From JAGVSR01 sp963750715 (GTDB lineage Bacteria > Pseudomonadota > Alphaproteobacteria > Rhizobiales > Hyphomicrobiaceae): a DNA stretch of 64,000 bases. Numbering within the stretch: the stretch's first letter is position 1; each line of letters starts with the position of its first letter. The DNA lies in contig CAVVRP010000012.1 in assembly GCA_963750715.1 (NCBI GenBank), forward strand, positions 744,001 to 808,000, written 5' to 3'. The notes under the pieces are model-generated. The model searched no databases. It was not told where the DNA came from and saw only the letters and a program-made list of their open reading frames with translations. This document shows, piece after piece, positions 1-8,972 of this stretch. Made by a program: the position numbers and the translations under genes.

Positions 1-314
1 AGATCGCCGCCGTTGGCATCTTGGCCGGGAAAACAGAAGCCCATCGGCGCAAAGGCAACGCGGCGCATGTCATAGAATTCGTCTCGCGATACGCCCATCC
101 AACTGCGCAGACGGTCGCCCGACGCATCGTCGAACGGCAGGCCGGATGTATGCACGCGCGTCCCCGGCGCCTGTCCAACGACGAGGATCCGAGCCGTGGC
201 GCTCAGGCGGACAACGGGACGCGGCTGGTGGGGCAGCGGCTTGCCGAGCGGCGCCTCAACGCATACGCGGCAGGCCTCGATGCACGACTGAAGCTTGGCG
301 ACACACGATGACAT
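1..314 (-). CDS. Uracil-DNA glycosylase family protein (partial)
   Basis: The first 104 residues of a DNA-repair enzyme that excises uracil; the rest lies beyond the window's left edge. Visible are a Cys-containing N-terminus (C4, C11, C15, C18), the motif VVGQAPGTRVH followed by the conserved GLPFDDASGDRLRSWMG block, and PMGFCFPGQDANGGD, which together resemble the small 4Fe-4S-free or Cys-rich UDG-like family common in alphaproteobacteria. The ATG at 314 gives a sensible N-terminus. It is transcribed away from the window, directly downstream of the MBL hydrolase gene (11 bp gap), so the two may be co-transcribed. Family assignment is by motif only; substrate range cannot be read from the fragment. 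Confidence 0.75.
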   Translation of the reverse strand, partial: MSSCVAKLQSCIEACRVCVEAPLGKPLPHQPRPVVRLSATARILVVGQAPGTRVHTSGLPFDDASGDRLRSWMGVSRDEFYDMRRVAFAPMGFCFPGQDANGGD

Positions 315-324
315 GGCGGCAAGT

Positions 325-1068
325 CTATACTTCTAGTCGAAGTCCGTCCTCTGCGAGCAGAACCCGGGGATGGATAACCTCGGCCCGGCTGGCGAGCATG
401 GACTGGCCCATGTGAGTCAACAGAATGCGGTGCGCGGTAATCCGGGGCAGGTTCAGCTCGATAGTCCGCCAGCTCATGTGATACCGCGTCGGCTTGTCGA
501 AGGCGTAGCATTCGGTGATGAACAGGTCGGCACTTGCCGACGCCGGAATGAGCGTCTCGACCCACTCCGTGTCACCCGAGAAAGCAAGCGTGCGCCCGCC
601 GGTTTCGATGCGCAGAGCATAAGGCGTCGCGCCGGACGGGTGGCTGACCTCGAATGGCGTTACGCGCACAGCGCCCACCTGAACGGTTGTGTCCGTCGCG
701 TACTCGATGAAAGTGAGCGCAAAGGGGCGCGGCGTCAGCGAAGATCCGGGGAAGAGAGCTTCGGCCGCGGTGATGAACCGCGCTTCGAGGCCGGCCGGAC
801 CCGCTACCGTCAGCGGAGCGGTGCGTTTGACGGCATATATGGCGTGGATGAGCCACCACACCAGCCCACCGAAGTGGTCGCCATGCAGATGCGTGATGAA
901 GATGCTATCGATCCTGTTCGGGTCGAGGCTCTGCCGCTCGAGCCCGATCAGAGTGGTCGCGCCGCAGTCGATTAGGAACTCGCCATCCGAGTGGGCGACG
1001 TGAAACGATGTCTGCAGGCGGCCCCCGGAGCCGAAAGCGTCACTGCAGCCAAGCACGGTCAGGTTCAT
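325..1068 (-). CDS. MBL-fold metallo-hydrolase (RNase Z-like)
   Basis: A 247-residue cytoplasmic metallo-beta-lactamase-fold hydrolase. The Zn-binding signature HLHGDH (H60, H62, D64, H65) follows the first beta strands (LTVLGCSDAFGSGG, FLIDCGAT), and later metal ligands are seen in FEVSHPSG, FSGDTEW and the C-terminal ILLTHMGQ. The pattern resembles RNase Z/arylsulfatase-like or phosphodiesterase-like MBL proteins rather than true beta-lactamases. The ATG at 1068 is preferred over an upstream in-frame start because it has a GAGGAG Shine-Dalgarno and begins exactly with the first fold strand. No substrate can be deduced. Confidence 0.85.
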   Translation of the reverse strand: MNLTVLGCSDAFGSGGRLQTSFHVAHSDGEFLIDCGATTLIGLERQSLDPNRIDSIFITHLHGDHFGGLVWWLIHAIYAVKRTAPLTVAGPAGLEARFITAAEALFPGSSLTPRPFALTFIEYATDTTVQVGAVRVTPFEVSHPSGATPYALRIETGGRTLAFSGDTEWVETLIPASASADLFITECYAFDKPTRYHMSWRTIELNLPRITAHRILLTHMGQSMLASRAEVIHPRVLLAEDGLRLEV

Positions 1069-1192
1069 GCGTCTCCTCACGCCCGAAACCGAAAACAACC
1101 AGCCTTAGGCGTGTTGGTCCAGCAAATCTGTTCCCCAGGTAACACCCGCCACATCTGTTGCAAAACGTGTCGCAACACCGCCCCTGGTAAGT

Positions 1193-1805
1193 TCATGCTG
1201 CCGTCGACGGCCGCTCCAGCATGCTGGTGCGCCATCGATTCAAGTCACTAAACCCCTCAGGCATAAGTACTTTCGCAGGCTTCATGACGTCCAAGGCGAC
1301 CATCGCGGTGATGTCGGCGACGGTGAAATCACCACCGGCGATGTAGGGTGTTTCGGCCAACCGTTGGTCGAGCTGTTGCAGATCGGCTTCTACTTTGGGC
1401 CTATTTTGACCTCGCCCCAGGCAGGGACCTGCGGCACTTCGTTGTACGCCATTCTGGGGTTCAAGTGCCGGAAGACCTGGGCGACGTGGAAAAACAAGCC
1501 GAACTCTATTCGGCGATTCCACATTTCGACGACGGCGCGCTGCAGCGCACTGCGGCCGAACAAGGCGGGTTCTGGCTGTAATTCCTCGAAGTAGCGGCAG
1601 ATGGCCATGGTCTCGCTGATGCATGACCCGTCATCGAGCACGAGACGGGCACCTGCCGGCTGGGATTGATTGCCGCGAACTCCGGTTTGCGGAGCTCCCC
1701 CTGCATCAGGTCGATTTCTTCGGAGGGAACCGCAATACCCTTCTCGGCGAGAAATATGCGGACCCGGCGTGGATTGGGGGCCCGTCGGGTTTCGATGATC
1801 TTCAT
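1193..1805 (-). pseudogene. Glutathione S-transferase, two frameshifts
   Basis: Three consecutive reading frames together make a full-length GST of about 204 residues. The N-terminal thioredoxin-like part (starting MKIIETRRAPNPRRVRIFLA, ending INPSRQVP) is in one frame. The middle (LVLDDGSCISETMAICRYFE to VPAWGEV) is in a second. The C-terminal helical domain (KVEADLQQLDQRLAETPYIA to the stop) is in the third. The frame changes fall near 1650 and near 1400 and are each consistent with one missing base; the total length is two bases short of a multiple of three. All parts are otherwise well conserved, which suggests recent mutation or sequencing error. Confidence 0.8.
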
Positions 1806-1839
1806 GTCTTCGCGCCCCTTTTCGTTCCGGTTGCACGTT

Positions 1840-2358
1840 CTACCGGCCCGGATTGTTGTCGCGCCGCCAATCGCGCGGCCTTTGGAATTCTCCGCTCCAC
1901 AATCCGCGCCGGGCCTCGCGCGCCGATCGCTCCTGCGCCTCGTAGTCCCCGAACGCCACCGCAAACCCGCTCGACACCATCGCCGCATTGAGGTCCTGGC
2001 CGCCCGCGCTGCAGTGGGCGAGCAGCCTGCCGTGCTGGTCGACGGAGTGGATGCGGCAAACCATCTTCTGCCCCGCGAGCAAACGCGCAAGCTGGCGCCG
2101 GGCTTCCTCCCCGCAAGGCCACGACTTGCCATCCCGGGTACACGATTGGCGCCACTCAGGCGCGTCGATGCCTTGCATCCGCACCTCTTTGCCGGCGAGA
2201 AAGAAACTGTCGCCGTCAACGAGCTTCGGGGTGCCTTCAAGGTGACCGTCGCTGCGCTTGTCGCCCCAGTACTGGATCAATGTCGCGACTGCCAGGGCCA
2301 GGAGGAGAAGCGCGCTGCGCACGAGTTGCCGGTTGCGCAGCCACCGCTCGAATTGCAT
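1840..2358 (-). CDS. Membrane-anchored thermonuclease family protein
   Basis: A 172-residue staphylococcal-nuclease-like (SNc) protein with one N-terminal hydrophobic segment (about residues 14-29, SALLLLALAVATLIQYW) that would place the domain in the periplasm. SNc hallmarks are present: DGDSF, VRMQGIDAPEW with the first catalytic Arg, a GEEARRQL helix with the Glu, and HGRLLAHC with the second Arg. Family members cleave DNA or RNA with calcium. The ATG at 2358 is chosen over a GTG two codons upstream because GGAG lies nine bases before it. Its end is 34 bp upstream of the GST start on the same strand. Confidence 0.85.
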   Translation of the reverse strand: MQFERWLRNRQLVRSALLLLALAVATLIQYWGDKRSDGHLEGTPKLVDGDSFFLAGKEVRMQGIDAPEWRQSCTRDGKSWPCGEEARRQLARLLAGQKMVCRIHSVDQHGRLLAHCSAGGQDLNAAMVSSGFAVAFGDYEAQERSAREARRGLWSGEFQRPRDWRRDNNPGR

Positions 2359-2500
2359 CACCACGATCTCCCAGTATACGCGACGTTAGTCTTTTGCACC
2401 GACAGTACCGAACTTGAAAGATTACAGGTGTCCATCCGGCCGCGCATGGCCGGATCCGGCGCGAGAACCGGCGAGTGCCGGTCAATCAGCGGCGAGCGGT

Positions 2501-4126
2501 ATGGAAAGTAGCTCTACAGCCGAGGAAATTGCGAGGCTTCGAGGTCAGCGCATTAGCAAGAAGCGCGCCTCGGATGACCTCAAGGCGACGCGCGCCAAGC
2601 TTGCCAGTGGCACTACTATACGTCTAGAGTTCGAATACGAGCTTCTCTCCATTTTCGTGCGCAACGAGATGGGCGCGGCCGTCACCATGCCGGCCCTGGC
2701 GATCATCTTTGCGCTGTCGTCGATGTTCTGGGCGCCACACTACGAAGCCATCCTGTGGCTGCTTCTTGTGCTCGCCGCCAAGGTTCTTCTGCTCGAACAG
2801 TGCCGGCGGTTCCAGGGGACACCGCGCGAACAGGTCGACGTCAAGGTCTGGCGCCGCCGGTTCACCATCGCCGAACTACTCAACGGGCTGACATGGGCCG
2901 GCTTCGCGCTGATCGGCGTCGCGTCGCAATCGACCGAAACGCAGGGCGCGCTGTTTTCGAGTCACGTGTTCATCTTCGCCACGCTGATCGTGCTCCTCGC
3001 CGTCCGCATGACGTTCGCATCGACGATCATGAACATCCTCTATGCGGGCACGATTCCCATGACCCTGGTCGTCGTCGCGCGGTTGGTCATGCTCAACGAG
3101 CCCTTCTATCTCGCGCTCGCATCGATGGCTGCTGGCGTGCACATCTACTTCGTGTTTCTCGCCAAGGGCCTCCAATCGACCGCGATCGCCATGCTCGAGT
3201 TCCGCTCGCAGAAGGACGCACTGATCGCGGCGCTCGAAGAAGAAAAGCTCGTGTCCGACGAGGCGCGCCGCCGCGCAGAGGCCGCCAACAAGGCGAAATC
3301 GCGCTTCCTCGCAACCATGAGCCACGAACTTCGCACACCCCTGAACGCGATCATGGGATTCTCCGAAGTCATGCGAGACCAGCTTTTCGGGCCGATCGAC
3401 AACCCGATCTATCTCGATTATGCCGGCAGCATTCACGACAGTGGCAAGCACCTGCTGCACCTGATCAATGAGATCCTCGATCTGTCGCGCATCGAAGCCG
3501 GGCGCTACGAATTGCATGAAGAGCCAGTGCGGCTCGCCGATGTTACGGAGGATTGCAACCGTCTGCTGAACCTGCGCGCCCAGAGCAAGGGCCTCGAACT
3601 CGTCGATGCCTGCGACGAGGCGTTGCCGCAGGTGTGGGCCGATCCGCGCGCGCTGCGCCAGATCTGTCTCAACCTGATGTCGAACGCGCTGAAATTCACG
3701 CCCAAAGGTGGCCGCATCACTGTCAGCACTGGCCAGACGGCGGATGGCGGCCAGTTCCTGTCCGTGCGCGACACCGGCCCCGGCATACCCAAAGACGAAA
3801 TCCCGAAGGTTCTGCAAGTCTTCGGCCAGGGCTCGCTCGCGCACGAGAATGCAGAGGGCGGGACCGGCCTTGGACTGCCTATCGTGCAGAGCCTGATCGA
3901 ACTGCACGGCGGCACGTTCGATCTTCTGTCAGAACTGCGCAAGGGAACGGAGGTCACCATTTGCCTGCCGAAGGCACGGGTTCTGGCCGCGGTGGCGCCC
4001 CTCCAGCAGCCGGGCGCGGAACGCCACCGCGGCGACAGTCGGGTGACGCCTGCCCCCGTCAGATCGCCGCGCGCTCCGCGGTTGCGCACCGCAGCCGACG
4101 GCCGCCGGGCGAGTATTGCCATTTAG
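2501..4126 (+). CDS. Multi-pass sensor histidine kinase (HisKA/HATPase)
   Basis: A 541-residue hybrid-less histidine kinase. About six hydrophobic segments span residues 60-222, with very little periplasmic sequence, so sensing is probably within the membrane. A short coiled linker (EEEKLVSDEARRRAEAANKAK) leads into the HisKA box MSHELRTPLNAIMGF with phospho-acceptor H275. The HATPase domain shows LNLMSNALKFTP (N box), DTGPGIP (G1) and GGTGLGL (G2). The linker and H box resemble the PleC/DivJ group of alphaproteobacterial cell-cycle kinases, but this is only resemblance. The C-terminal 45 residues are basic and low complexity. No cognate response regulator is adjacent. Confidence 0.9.
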   Translation: MESSSTAEEIARLRGQRISKKRASDDLKATRAKLASGTTIRLEFEYELLSIFVRNEMGAAVTMPALAIIFALSSMFWAPHYEAILWLLLVLAAKVLLLEQCRRFQGTPREQVDVKVWRRRFTIAELLNGLTWAGFALIGVASQSTETQGALFSSHVFIFATLIVLLAVRMTFASTIMNILYAGTIPMTLVVVARLVMLNEPFYLALASMAAGVHIYFVFLAKGLQSTAIAMLEFRSQKDALIAALEEEKLVSDEARRRAEAANKAKSRFLATMSHELRTPLNAIMGFSEVMRDQLFGPIDNPIYLDYAGSIHDSGKHLLHLINEILDLSRIEAGRYELHEEPVRLADVTEDCNRLLNLRAQSKGLELVDACDEALPQVWADPRALRQICLNLMSNALKFTPKGGRITVSTGQTADGGQFLSVRDTGPGIPKDEIPKVLQVFGQGSLAHENAEGGTGLGLPIVQSLIELHGGTFDLLSELRKGTEVTICLPKARVLAAVAPLQQPGAERHRGDSRVTPAPVRSPRAPRLRTAADGRRASIAI

Positions 4127-4279
4127 CCGAACCCGATCGCGTTTTTTCAAGTTTTCCAGTGACTTCCACAGACCGCGGCCGCGCTGCGATTGTGCCGTGC
4201 CACCGAACGCCCTATATCGTTGTCGCTGTCAGCCCAAACTGCGTCGAGCGCCGTGGCCAACTGGACAAAACCCCCGCCC

Positions 4280-4450
4280 ATGGAAACTCCCTGCGTCGAC
4301 GTCTGCGTCATCGACCCGGCGAGCGACACCTGCGAAGGCTGCGGCCGCACGCTGAAAGAGATCGCGTCGTGGGCGTCCCTGACCTCTGCTGAACGCCGCC
4401 ACATAATGGCCGAACTTCCCGCCCGCAAACGACATCTCGGACGGGAGTAA
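4280..4450 (+). CDS. DUF1289 small Cys protein
   Basis: A 56-residue protein matching the DUF1289 pattern: METPCVDVCVIDPASDTCEG, then CGRTLKEIASWASLT. The four cysteines (C5, C9, C18, C21) are spaced as in the family and probably bind a metal or cluster; the function of the family is not established. It ends five bases before the downstream protease start, and the two are likely co-translated. The ATG at 4280 was chosen because family members begin with this short PxPC motif. Confidence 0.85.
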   Translation: METPCVDVCVIDPASDTCEGCGRTLKEIASWASLTSAERRHIMAELPARKRHLGRE

Positions 4451-4454
4451 CTCC

Positions 4455-5168
4455 ATGCTGGGATGGCTACTTGCACTGCTGGCCGTGCTGGTCGGCGCCT
4501 TCTTTTTTCTGGCGAGCGGCGAACCCGGCGAACTCGCTGGCAGCCTGGACGGTTCGGCCATCGTCTATCTGATTGTCGGCGGAGCGCTCGTCGCGCTCTA
4601 CTCTGTCTCGCTTGCCGGCGACTATCGCGGCCGCGCCGGCAAGTCGCTGCACCATGCCGCCATCTGGATCGGCGTCCTGATTGCCCTGCTCGGCGGCTAC
4701 GCGTTTCGCAGCGAAATCGGAACGGTGGTCTACCGCATCGCCGGGGAGGTGATGCCGCCGGGTCAAGTGATGACCGTTCAGGACGGCCAAGCGGGTGAGC
4801 GCGCCGTGCGTATCCGCAAGCATCCCAGCGGTCACTTCGTGGCGCGGGCAACCGTCAACGGTAGCGCGATCCGTTTGCTGGTCGATACTGGCGCGTCCAC
4901 GGTCGTCCTGAAACCGGCCGATGCCGAGAAGGCGGGAATAGACACCCGCTCTCTGTCGTTCAGCGTTCCCGTTTCGACGGCGAACGGCACGACATACGCA
5001 GCCCCCGTCCGCATCCGGAGTCTCGCGGTCGGGCCGATCGTCATGGAAGACGTCGATGCGCTAGTCTCCCAGCCGGGAAGTCTTAAGGAAAGCTTGCTCG
5101 GTATGAGTTTTTTAAAACGTTTGCGGTCTTATGAAGTCTCCGGTGAATTCATGACCCTGCGAGGGTGA
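4455..5168 (+). CDS. TIGR02281-type membrane-anchored retropepsin-like protease
   Basis: A 237-residue clan AA aspartic protease-like protein. Three hydrophobic segments occupy residues 1-20, 36-55 and 68-84, followed by the single-lobe retropepsin fold. The active-site motif is LLVDTGASTVVL with D144, and the flap/terminal part includes SLLGMSFLKRL. A single lobe means the enzyme would act as a homodimer. Alphaproteobacterial relatives are annotated as TIGR02281 family; substrates are unknown. GGGAG precedes the ATG by six bases. The next gene is a second copy of the same fold. Confidence 0.85.
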   Translation: MLGWLLALLAVLVGAFFFLASGEPGELAGSLDGSAIVYLIVGGALVALYSVSLAGDYRGRAGKSLHHAAIWIGVLIALLGGYAFRSEIGTVVYRIAGEVMPPGQVMTVQDGQAGERAVRIRKHPSGHFVARATVNGSAIRLLVDTGASTVVLKPADAEKAGIDTRSLSFSVPVSTANGTTYAAPVRIRSLAVGPIVMEDVDALVSQPGSLKESLLGMSFLKRLRSYEVSGEFMTLRG

Positions 5169-5186
5169 TGGCCACCCCTCCGCTCG

Positions 5187-5792
5187 ATGGCGTCTAAATG
5201 GCGAGTTTCTGTGATGGCGTTGTCGTCCGGCACCCGAACCCTGCTCGGAGAGACCCTAAGCTGGGTCGTATTGGCTGCAGCTTGCGCCGGAACCCTCATC
5301 TACTACCAGGATCTGAAGCGCCTTACCGCGACCGTGCTCGGCATGTCGACGGCAGAACGGATCGCGGCCGCGACGCCGGCATCGCATGGCCCCTCTCACG
5401 GAGAGGTCAATTCAAATCCCGGCGGCACAGTCGAACTGCACGCGACAAGCAATGGCCACTTTCAGGCCCGCGTCGACGTCAACGGCCGCAGCATCGATGT
5501 GATGGTCGATACGGGCGCAAGCATGGTGGCGCTGACGTTCGAGGACGCCGAGAAGGCCGGCATATTCCTGCGCGACATCGACTACACGCAGCGCGTCAGC
5601 ACCGCCAATGGCATTGCACGCATCGCTCCTGTCACACTCAGCCGCGTCAGCATCGGCGGTATTACAGTGCACAACGTTGAAGCTGCCGTCGCGGAACCGG
5701 GGAAGTTGCAGATCTCCCTTCTTGGAATGACGTTCCTGTCTCGCCTCGACCGCGTCGACATGCGCTCTGGCACACTTCTGCTACAGGATTGA
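5187..5792 (+). CDS. Second TIGR02281-type retropepsin-like protease
   Basis: A 201-residue paralogue of the preceding gene with only one N-terminal membrane segment (about residues 24-40, LSWVVLAAACAGTLIYY). The catalytic motif is VMVDTGASMVAL with D108, and the shared elements VSTANG, VEAAVAEPG and LLGMTFLSRLD align position by position with the neighbour (VSTANG, VDALVSQPG, LLGMSFLKRLR). The 18-bp gap, shared strand and similarity indicate tandem duplication. An ATG nine codons downstream is an alternative start. The first copy has a longer membrane region, so the two may differ in placement. Confidence 0.85.
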   Translation: MASKWRVSVMALSSGTRTLLGETLSWVVLAAACAGTLIYYQDLKRLTATVLGMSTAERIAAATPASHGPSHGEVNSNPGGTVELHATSNGHFQARVDVNGRSIDVMVDTGASMVALTFEDAEKAGIFLRDIDYTQRVSTANGIARIAPVTLSRVSIGGITVHNVEAAVAEPGKLQISLLGMTFLSRLDRVDMRSGTLLLQD

Positions 5793-5908
5793 GCCGCCAC
5801 GCGATTGCCATCAATCTCGCCAACAAGGCGATGCCTGAGCTATGGGATGCGACTGTCGGTTGCACGCCTCGCTCTCTTCTCCTCTCCGCTTCAATCCAGG
5901 ACACCTTC

Positions 5909-7408
5909 ATGCTGCCTCAACCTCGCGCCGACCTGAGACCCAATACGGCCGATTTCGAGCGCTTTCCGCTCGTCAAGCCAACGGGCTTTCGTGAATATGA
6001 TGCGCGCTGGTTGTTTCCTGAAGAAATCAACCTGATGGGCCTCAATGCCGTAGGACTCGGCATGGCGACCCTGTTCGCAGAGCGCGGCGTCAAGAAGCGC
6101 ATCGTCGTCGGTCATGACTATCGCTCGTATTCGGGCAGCGTGAAGCAGGCACTGATCACCGGACTTCTGGCCGGCGGCTGCGAGGTTCACGACATTGGCC
6201 TTGCTCTTTCGCCGATGGCCTATTTCGCCCAGTTCGATCTCGACGTCGAAGGCGTCGCGATGGTGACGGCGTCGCACAACGATAACGGCTGGACCGGTAT
6301 CAAGATGGGCCTATCGCGACCCCTCACGTTCGGGCCTGACGAAATGAGCCGCCTCAAGGAGATCGTGCTGTCGGGATCTTATAAAACAGCAAACGGCAGC
6401 CGCTACATTTTCGTGCCCGACATGGGCGAGCGTTACATGAGGGCTCTCACGAACCGGCCGAAGCTCAGGCACAAGCTAAAGGTGGTCGCGGCGTGCGGCA
6501 ACGGCACGGCCGGGGCATTCGCGCCGGAAGCTCTGGAAGCGATCGGCTGCGAAGTGGTGCCAATTGACGTCGAACTCGACCATTCCTTCCCGCGCTATAA
6601 TCCCAATCCTGAAGACATGAAGATGCTGCATGCAATCGCGGACGCCGTCGTTAAGCACAAGGCCGACGTCGGCCTGGGCTTCGATGGCGACGGCGATCGT
6701 TGCGGCGTCGTTGATAACGAGGGACACGAGATTTTCGCCGATACCGTCGGCGTCATGCTGGCGCGCGATATCTCCGCACAGTATCCCAATTCCACGTTCA
6801 TCGCCGATGTGAAATCTACGGGTCTCTTCATGACCGATCCGGTGTTACAGGCGAACGGCGCCAAGGCTCTCTACTGGAAGACCGGCCATTCCTACATGAA
6901 GCGCTACACGTTCGAACAGAAGGCGCTGGTTGGTTTCGAAAAGAGCGGCCACTTCTTCTTCCAGCCGCCGCTCGGACGCGGTTACGACGATGGCCTGGTC
7001 GCAGCGCTCGCCGTCTGCGACATGCTCGATCGCGCGCACGGCCGCACCATGGCGGATCTCAAGCGCGCGCTGCCGAAGACGTACCAGTCTCCCACCATGT
7101 CGCCCCACTGCGGCGACGAGGTGAAGTACGGCATCGTCGACAATATCGTCGCGCAATACGAAGATCTCGCCAAATCCGGCAGCACGATTGCCGGCCAGAA
7201 GATCCGCGATCTCGTTACCGTCAACGGCGTGCGTGTCACGCTCGCGGACGGCACTTGGGGTCTGGTCCGCGCCTCGTCTAACAAGCCCGAACTCGTCATC
7301 GTCGTCGAGAGCCCCGTGTCGGAAGCCAACAAGGTCGCGATCTTCCGCGACATCGAGGCAAGGCTCGCGAAGTTTCCCGAGGTCGGCGAATACAATCAAA
7401 AGATCTGA
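5909..7408 (+). CDS. Phosphomannomutase/phosphoglucomutase
   Basis: A 499-residue alpha-D-phosphohexomutase that interconverts sugar 1- and 6-phosphates for nucleotide-sugar, polysaccharide and lipopolysaccharide synthesis. The phosphoserine loop is VTASHNDNGW, the metal-binding loop is GFDGDGDRCGV, the sugar-specificity loop is GFEKSGHFFF, and the C-terminal phosphate-binding loop includes RASSNKPELVIVVES. The ATG at 5909 is preferred over an in-frame start 40 codons upstream, because that extension is unlike the family and overlaps the previous gene. The gene ends at a strong hairpin terminator. Confidence 0.92.
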   Translation: MLPQPRADLRPNTADFERFPLVKPTGFREYDARWLFPEEINLMGLNAVGLGMATLFAERGVKKRIVVGHDYRSYSGSVKQALITGLLAGGCEVHDIGLALSPMAYFAQFDLDVEGVAMVTASHNDNGWTGIKMGLSRPLTFGPDEMSRLKEIVLSGSYKTANGSRYIFVPDMGERYMRALTNRPKLRHKLKVVAACGNGTAGAFAPEALEAIGCEVVPIDVELDHSFPRYNPNPEDMKMLHAIADAVVKHKADVGLGFDGDGDRCGVVDNEGHEIFADTVGVMLARDISAQYPNSTFIADVKSTGLFMTDPVLQANGAKALYWKTGHSYMKRYTFEQKALVGFEKSGHFFFQPPLGRGYDDGLVAALAVCDMLDRAHGRTMADLKRALPKTYQSPTMSPHCGDEVKYGIVDNIVAQYEDLAKSGSTIAGQKIRDLVTVNGVRVTLADGTWGLVRASSNKPELVIVVESPVSEANKVAIFRDIEARLAKFPEVGEYNQKI

Positions 7409-7430
7409 CGAACCGGCGCCTCGCCAACAA

Positions 7431-7462
7431 AAATTCCCCGGTCTTGCGACCGGGGATTTTCT
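7431..7462 (+). terminator. Rho-independent terminator of the phosphohexomutase gene
   Basis: An 8-bp perfect stem (ccccggtc at 7436-7443, gaccgggg at 7448-7455) with a TTGC loop, followed by ATTTT and preceded by AAAATT. The flanks make it usable in both directions, serving the mutase gene on the plus strand and the small membrane protein on the minus strand. Confidence 0.85.
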
Positions 7463-7482
7463 TCTGGCCAACCGTATTGGCT

Positions 7483-7743
7483 TCAGGCAACCCCGCCGAG
7501 AACTTCGTTGGCGCGCCACGAGAAACGGGCGCCTGTGATCCGGCGGTAGATCCGCGCGGCGAAGGGAAGTATCATCCAGCCAGCGAAGTTGACGCCGGCA
7601 GCGGCGCCTTCGAGCGTGTCGAAGTGCCAGTCGAATGCGAGAATGGTGATGAGGGCAAGCGACAGGCAGATCATGGCGGCTGTGAAGCCTACGTACAGGA
7701 TCGTGAAGATCGCGTCGACGGCGATGTTGCGGTTGTTGGTCAT
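7483..7743 (-). CDS. Small two-TM membrane protein of unknown function
   Basis: An 86-residue protein starting MTNNRNIAVDAIFTILYVGF. Two hydrophobic segments (about residues 10-34 and 48-63) separated by a short acidic/aromatic loop (DWHFDTLEG) suggest a two-span inner-membrane protein. The C-terminus is basic. No domain is recognised. The start is the ATG at 7743; a longer frame upstream has no membrane-protein character. Confidence 0.6.
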   Translation of the reverse strand: MTNNRNIAVDAIFTILYVGFTAAMICLSLALITILAFDWHFDTLEGAAAGVNFAGWMILPFAARIYRRITGARFSWRANEVLGGVA

Positions 7744-7899
7744 TGGCCACGCTCCTCGATGCTGAATTGTCTGGCGGCGGTGCTCCGCCGTTTCGAATAT
7801 CAATTTAGCCGGAGTAGAAGACCGCCGCTGTCACGAACGTAACAGTCACGGGCAGTAGTCTCGCAGGTGCAAAACGCGCAAGGTCGCGCGGGCGTTCCC

Positions 7900-8442
7900 T
7901 CAGCGGCGAACACGGCGGCGCGGCAAGTCGCCTGCATCCGACGCTGCGTCCCCGCCATCATCGGCGGCGGCAGCGCCGTCCGCAGGTGCGGCGCGACCTG
8001 CAACTGCGTTGACCGGATCGGAGCAGCTCGTCAGCCAGACGTCGAAAACAGGATGCTCAACGGCATTAAGGCCAGGGCTCTCCGCAAACATCCAGCCAGC
8101 GAAGACTCGCTTCTCCTGACCATCGAGCTGGACCTCGTCGACCTCGACAAACGTCGTCGTTTTCGGCGGCTCGGTCGGCGGGCGGGAATAGCAGATGCGC
8201 GGGGTGACCTTCAGGGCGCCGAACTGGACGGTCTGGCCGAGCGGCACCTCGAGCTTCTTGATCGTGGCCGTCACTTTGTCGAGCGCGGAAAAGACTGCGA
8301 CCCTGTTCTCCAGCCGGTCGGCAAGGGCGAAATTCGGCGCCAGCGGCAAGACAGAGGCGACAACGGCAAGAGCGCAGGCCATCATCGCCTGCCACGTGAA
8401 GCGATTATCAGGAGTGGCGTTGCGGCCAGTGCCAGTCAGCAT
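7900..8442 (-). CDS. DUF2155 domain-containing exported protein
   Basis: A 180-residue protein with an N-terminal signal or anchor (about residues 17-40) followed by the DUF2155 core: AVFSALDKVTATIKKLEVPL, FGALKVTPRICYSRPPTEPP and VFAGWMFAESPGLNAVEHPV, ending DVWLTSC. This DUF is widespread in alphaproteobacteria, where it often sits directly downstream of the NDUFA12-like gene, as here. The C-terminal 40 residues are Ala/Asp/Arg low complexity. Biochemical role unknown. The ATG at 8442 is chosen because it directly precedes the hydrophobic segment. Confidence 0.85.
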   Translation of the reverse strand: MLTGTGRNATPDNRFTWQAMMACALAVVASVLPLAPNFALADRLENRVAVFSALDKVTATIKKLEVPLGQTVQFGALKVTPRICYSRPPTEPPKTTTFVEVDEVQLDGQEKRVFAGWMFAESPGLNAVEHPVFDVWLTSCSDPVNAVAGRAAPADGAAAADDGGDAASDAGDLPRRRVRR

Positions 8443-8564
8443 CTTTCCACTCGGCCTCTCGTTGCGCAAACTATCATGCGGACGGACCCGCGTACATTCC
8501 TCCCCGGCGCCATCGATCTTGTCGGCGCAAATGGTGACGCCAGCGTGGCTTTCCGCTACCGCGA

Positions 8565-8972
8565 TCAATCGGGCCGCCAAGGCTTGTAGTCGCCGGTTGC
8601 CTTGGGGCGCGCTGCGGCCGCGAGGATCGACCCCTTCGGCCGATAGGCCCCGCTTGTGCCGGTCATATTCATGACATGCGGCTTCTGCCAGGGCTGGGGG
8701 CGGTAGGTCTCGGCGGTCGGGGGAGTATCCACCGTATAGTGCAGCCAGCCATGCCAATCTGCCGGGACCTTCGAAGGATCGGCGAGATCGCTATAGGTCA
8801 CCCAGCGGCGCGGCCGGTCGAGCGGACCCTGGGGGCCGCGGCCAGGCTTCTGCTCATAGTAACGGTTGCCCACCTCATCCGAGCCGACTAAGTGGCCCTG
8901 ACGCCAGATCGTGAGACGGGTGCCCCACGTGTTGCCGCCCCACCAGCTGAATATCTCGCTCAGGATGCTCAT
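8565..8972 (-). CDS. NDUFA12-like NADH:ubiquinone oxidoreductase accessory subunit
   Basis: A 135-residue homologue of the mitochondrial complex I 17.2-kDa subunit, an alphaproteobacterial supernumerary subunit. Family hallmarks seen are GTRLTIWRQGHLVGSDEVGN, RYYE, RRWVTYSDLADPSKVPADWH, GWLHYT and the C-terminal YKPWRP. It would attach to the peripheral arm of complex I on the cytoplasmic side. The DUF2155 gene follows 122 bp downstream on the same strand. The ATG at 8972 gives the usual family length. Confidence 0.92.
   Translation of the reverse strand: MSILSEIFSWWGGNTWGTRLTIWRQGHLVGSDEVGNRYYEQKPGRGPQGPLDRPRRWVTYSDLADPSKVPADWHGWLHYTVDTPPTAETYRPQPWQKPHVMNMTGTSGAYRPKGSILAAAARPKATGDYKPWRPD

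Noticed and set aside
2876..3907. A 343-codon minus-strand frame
   Set aside because: It is a shadow of the histidine kinase gene.
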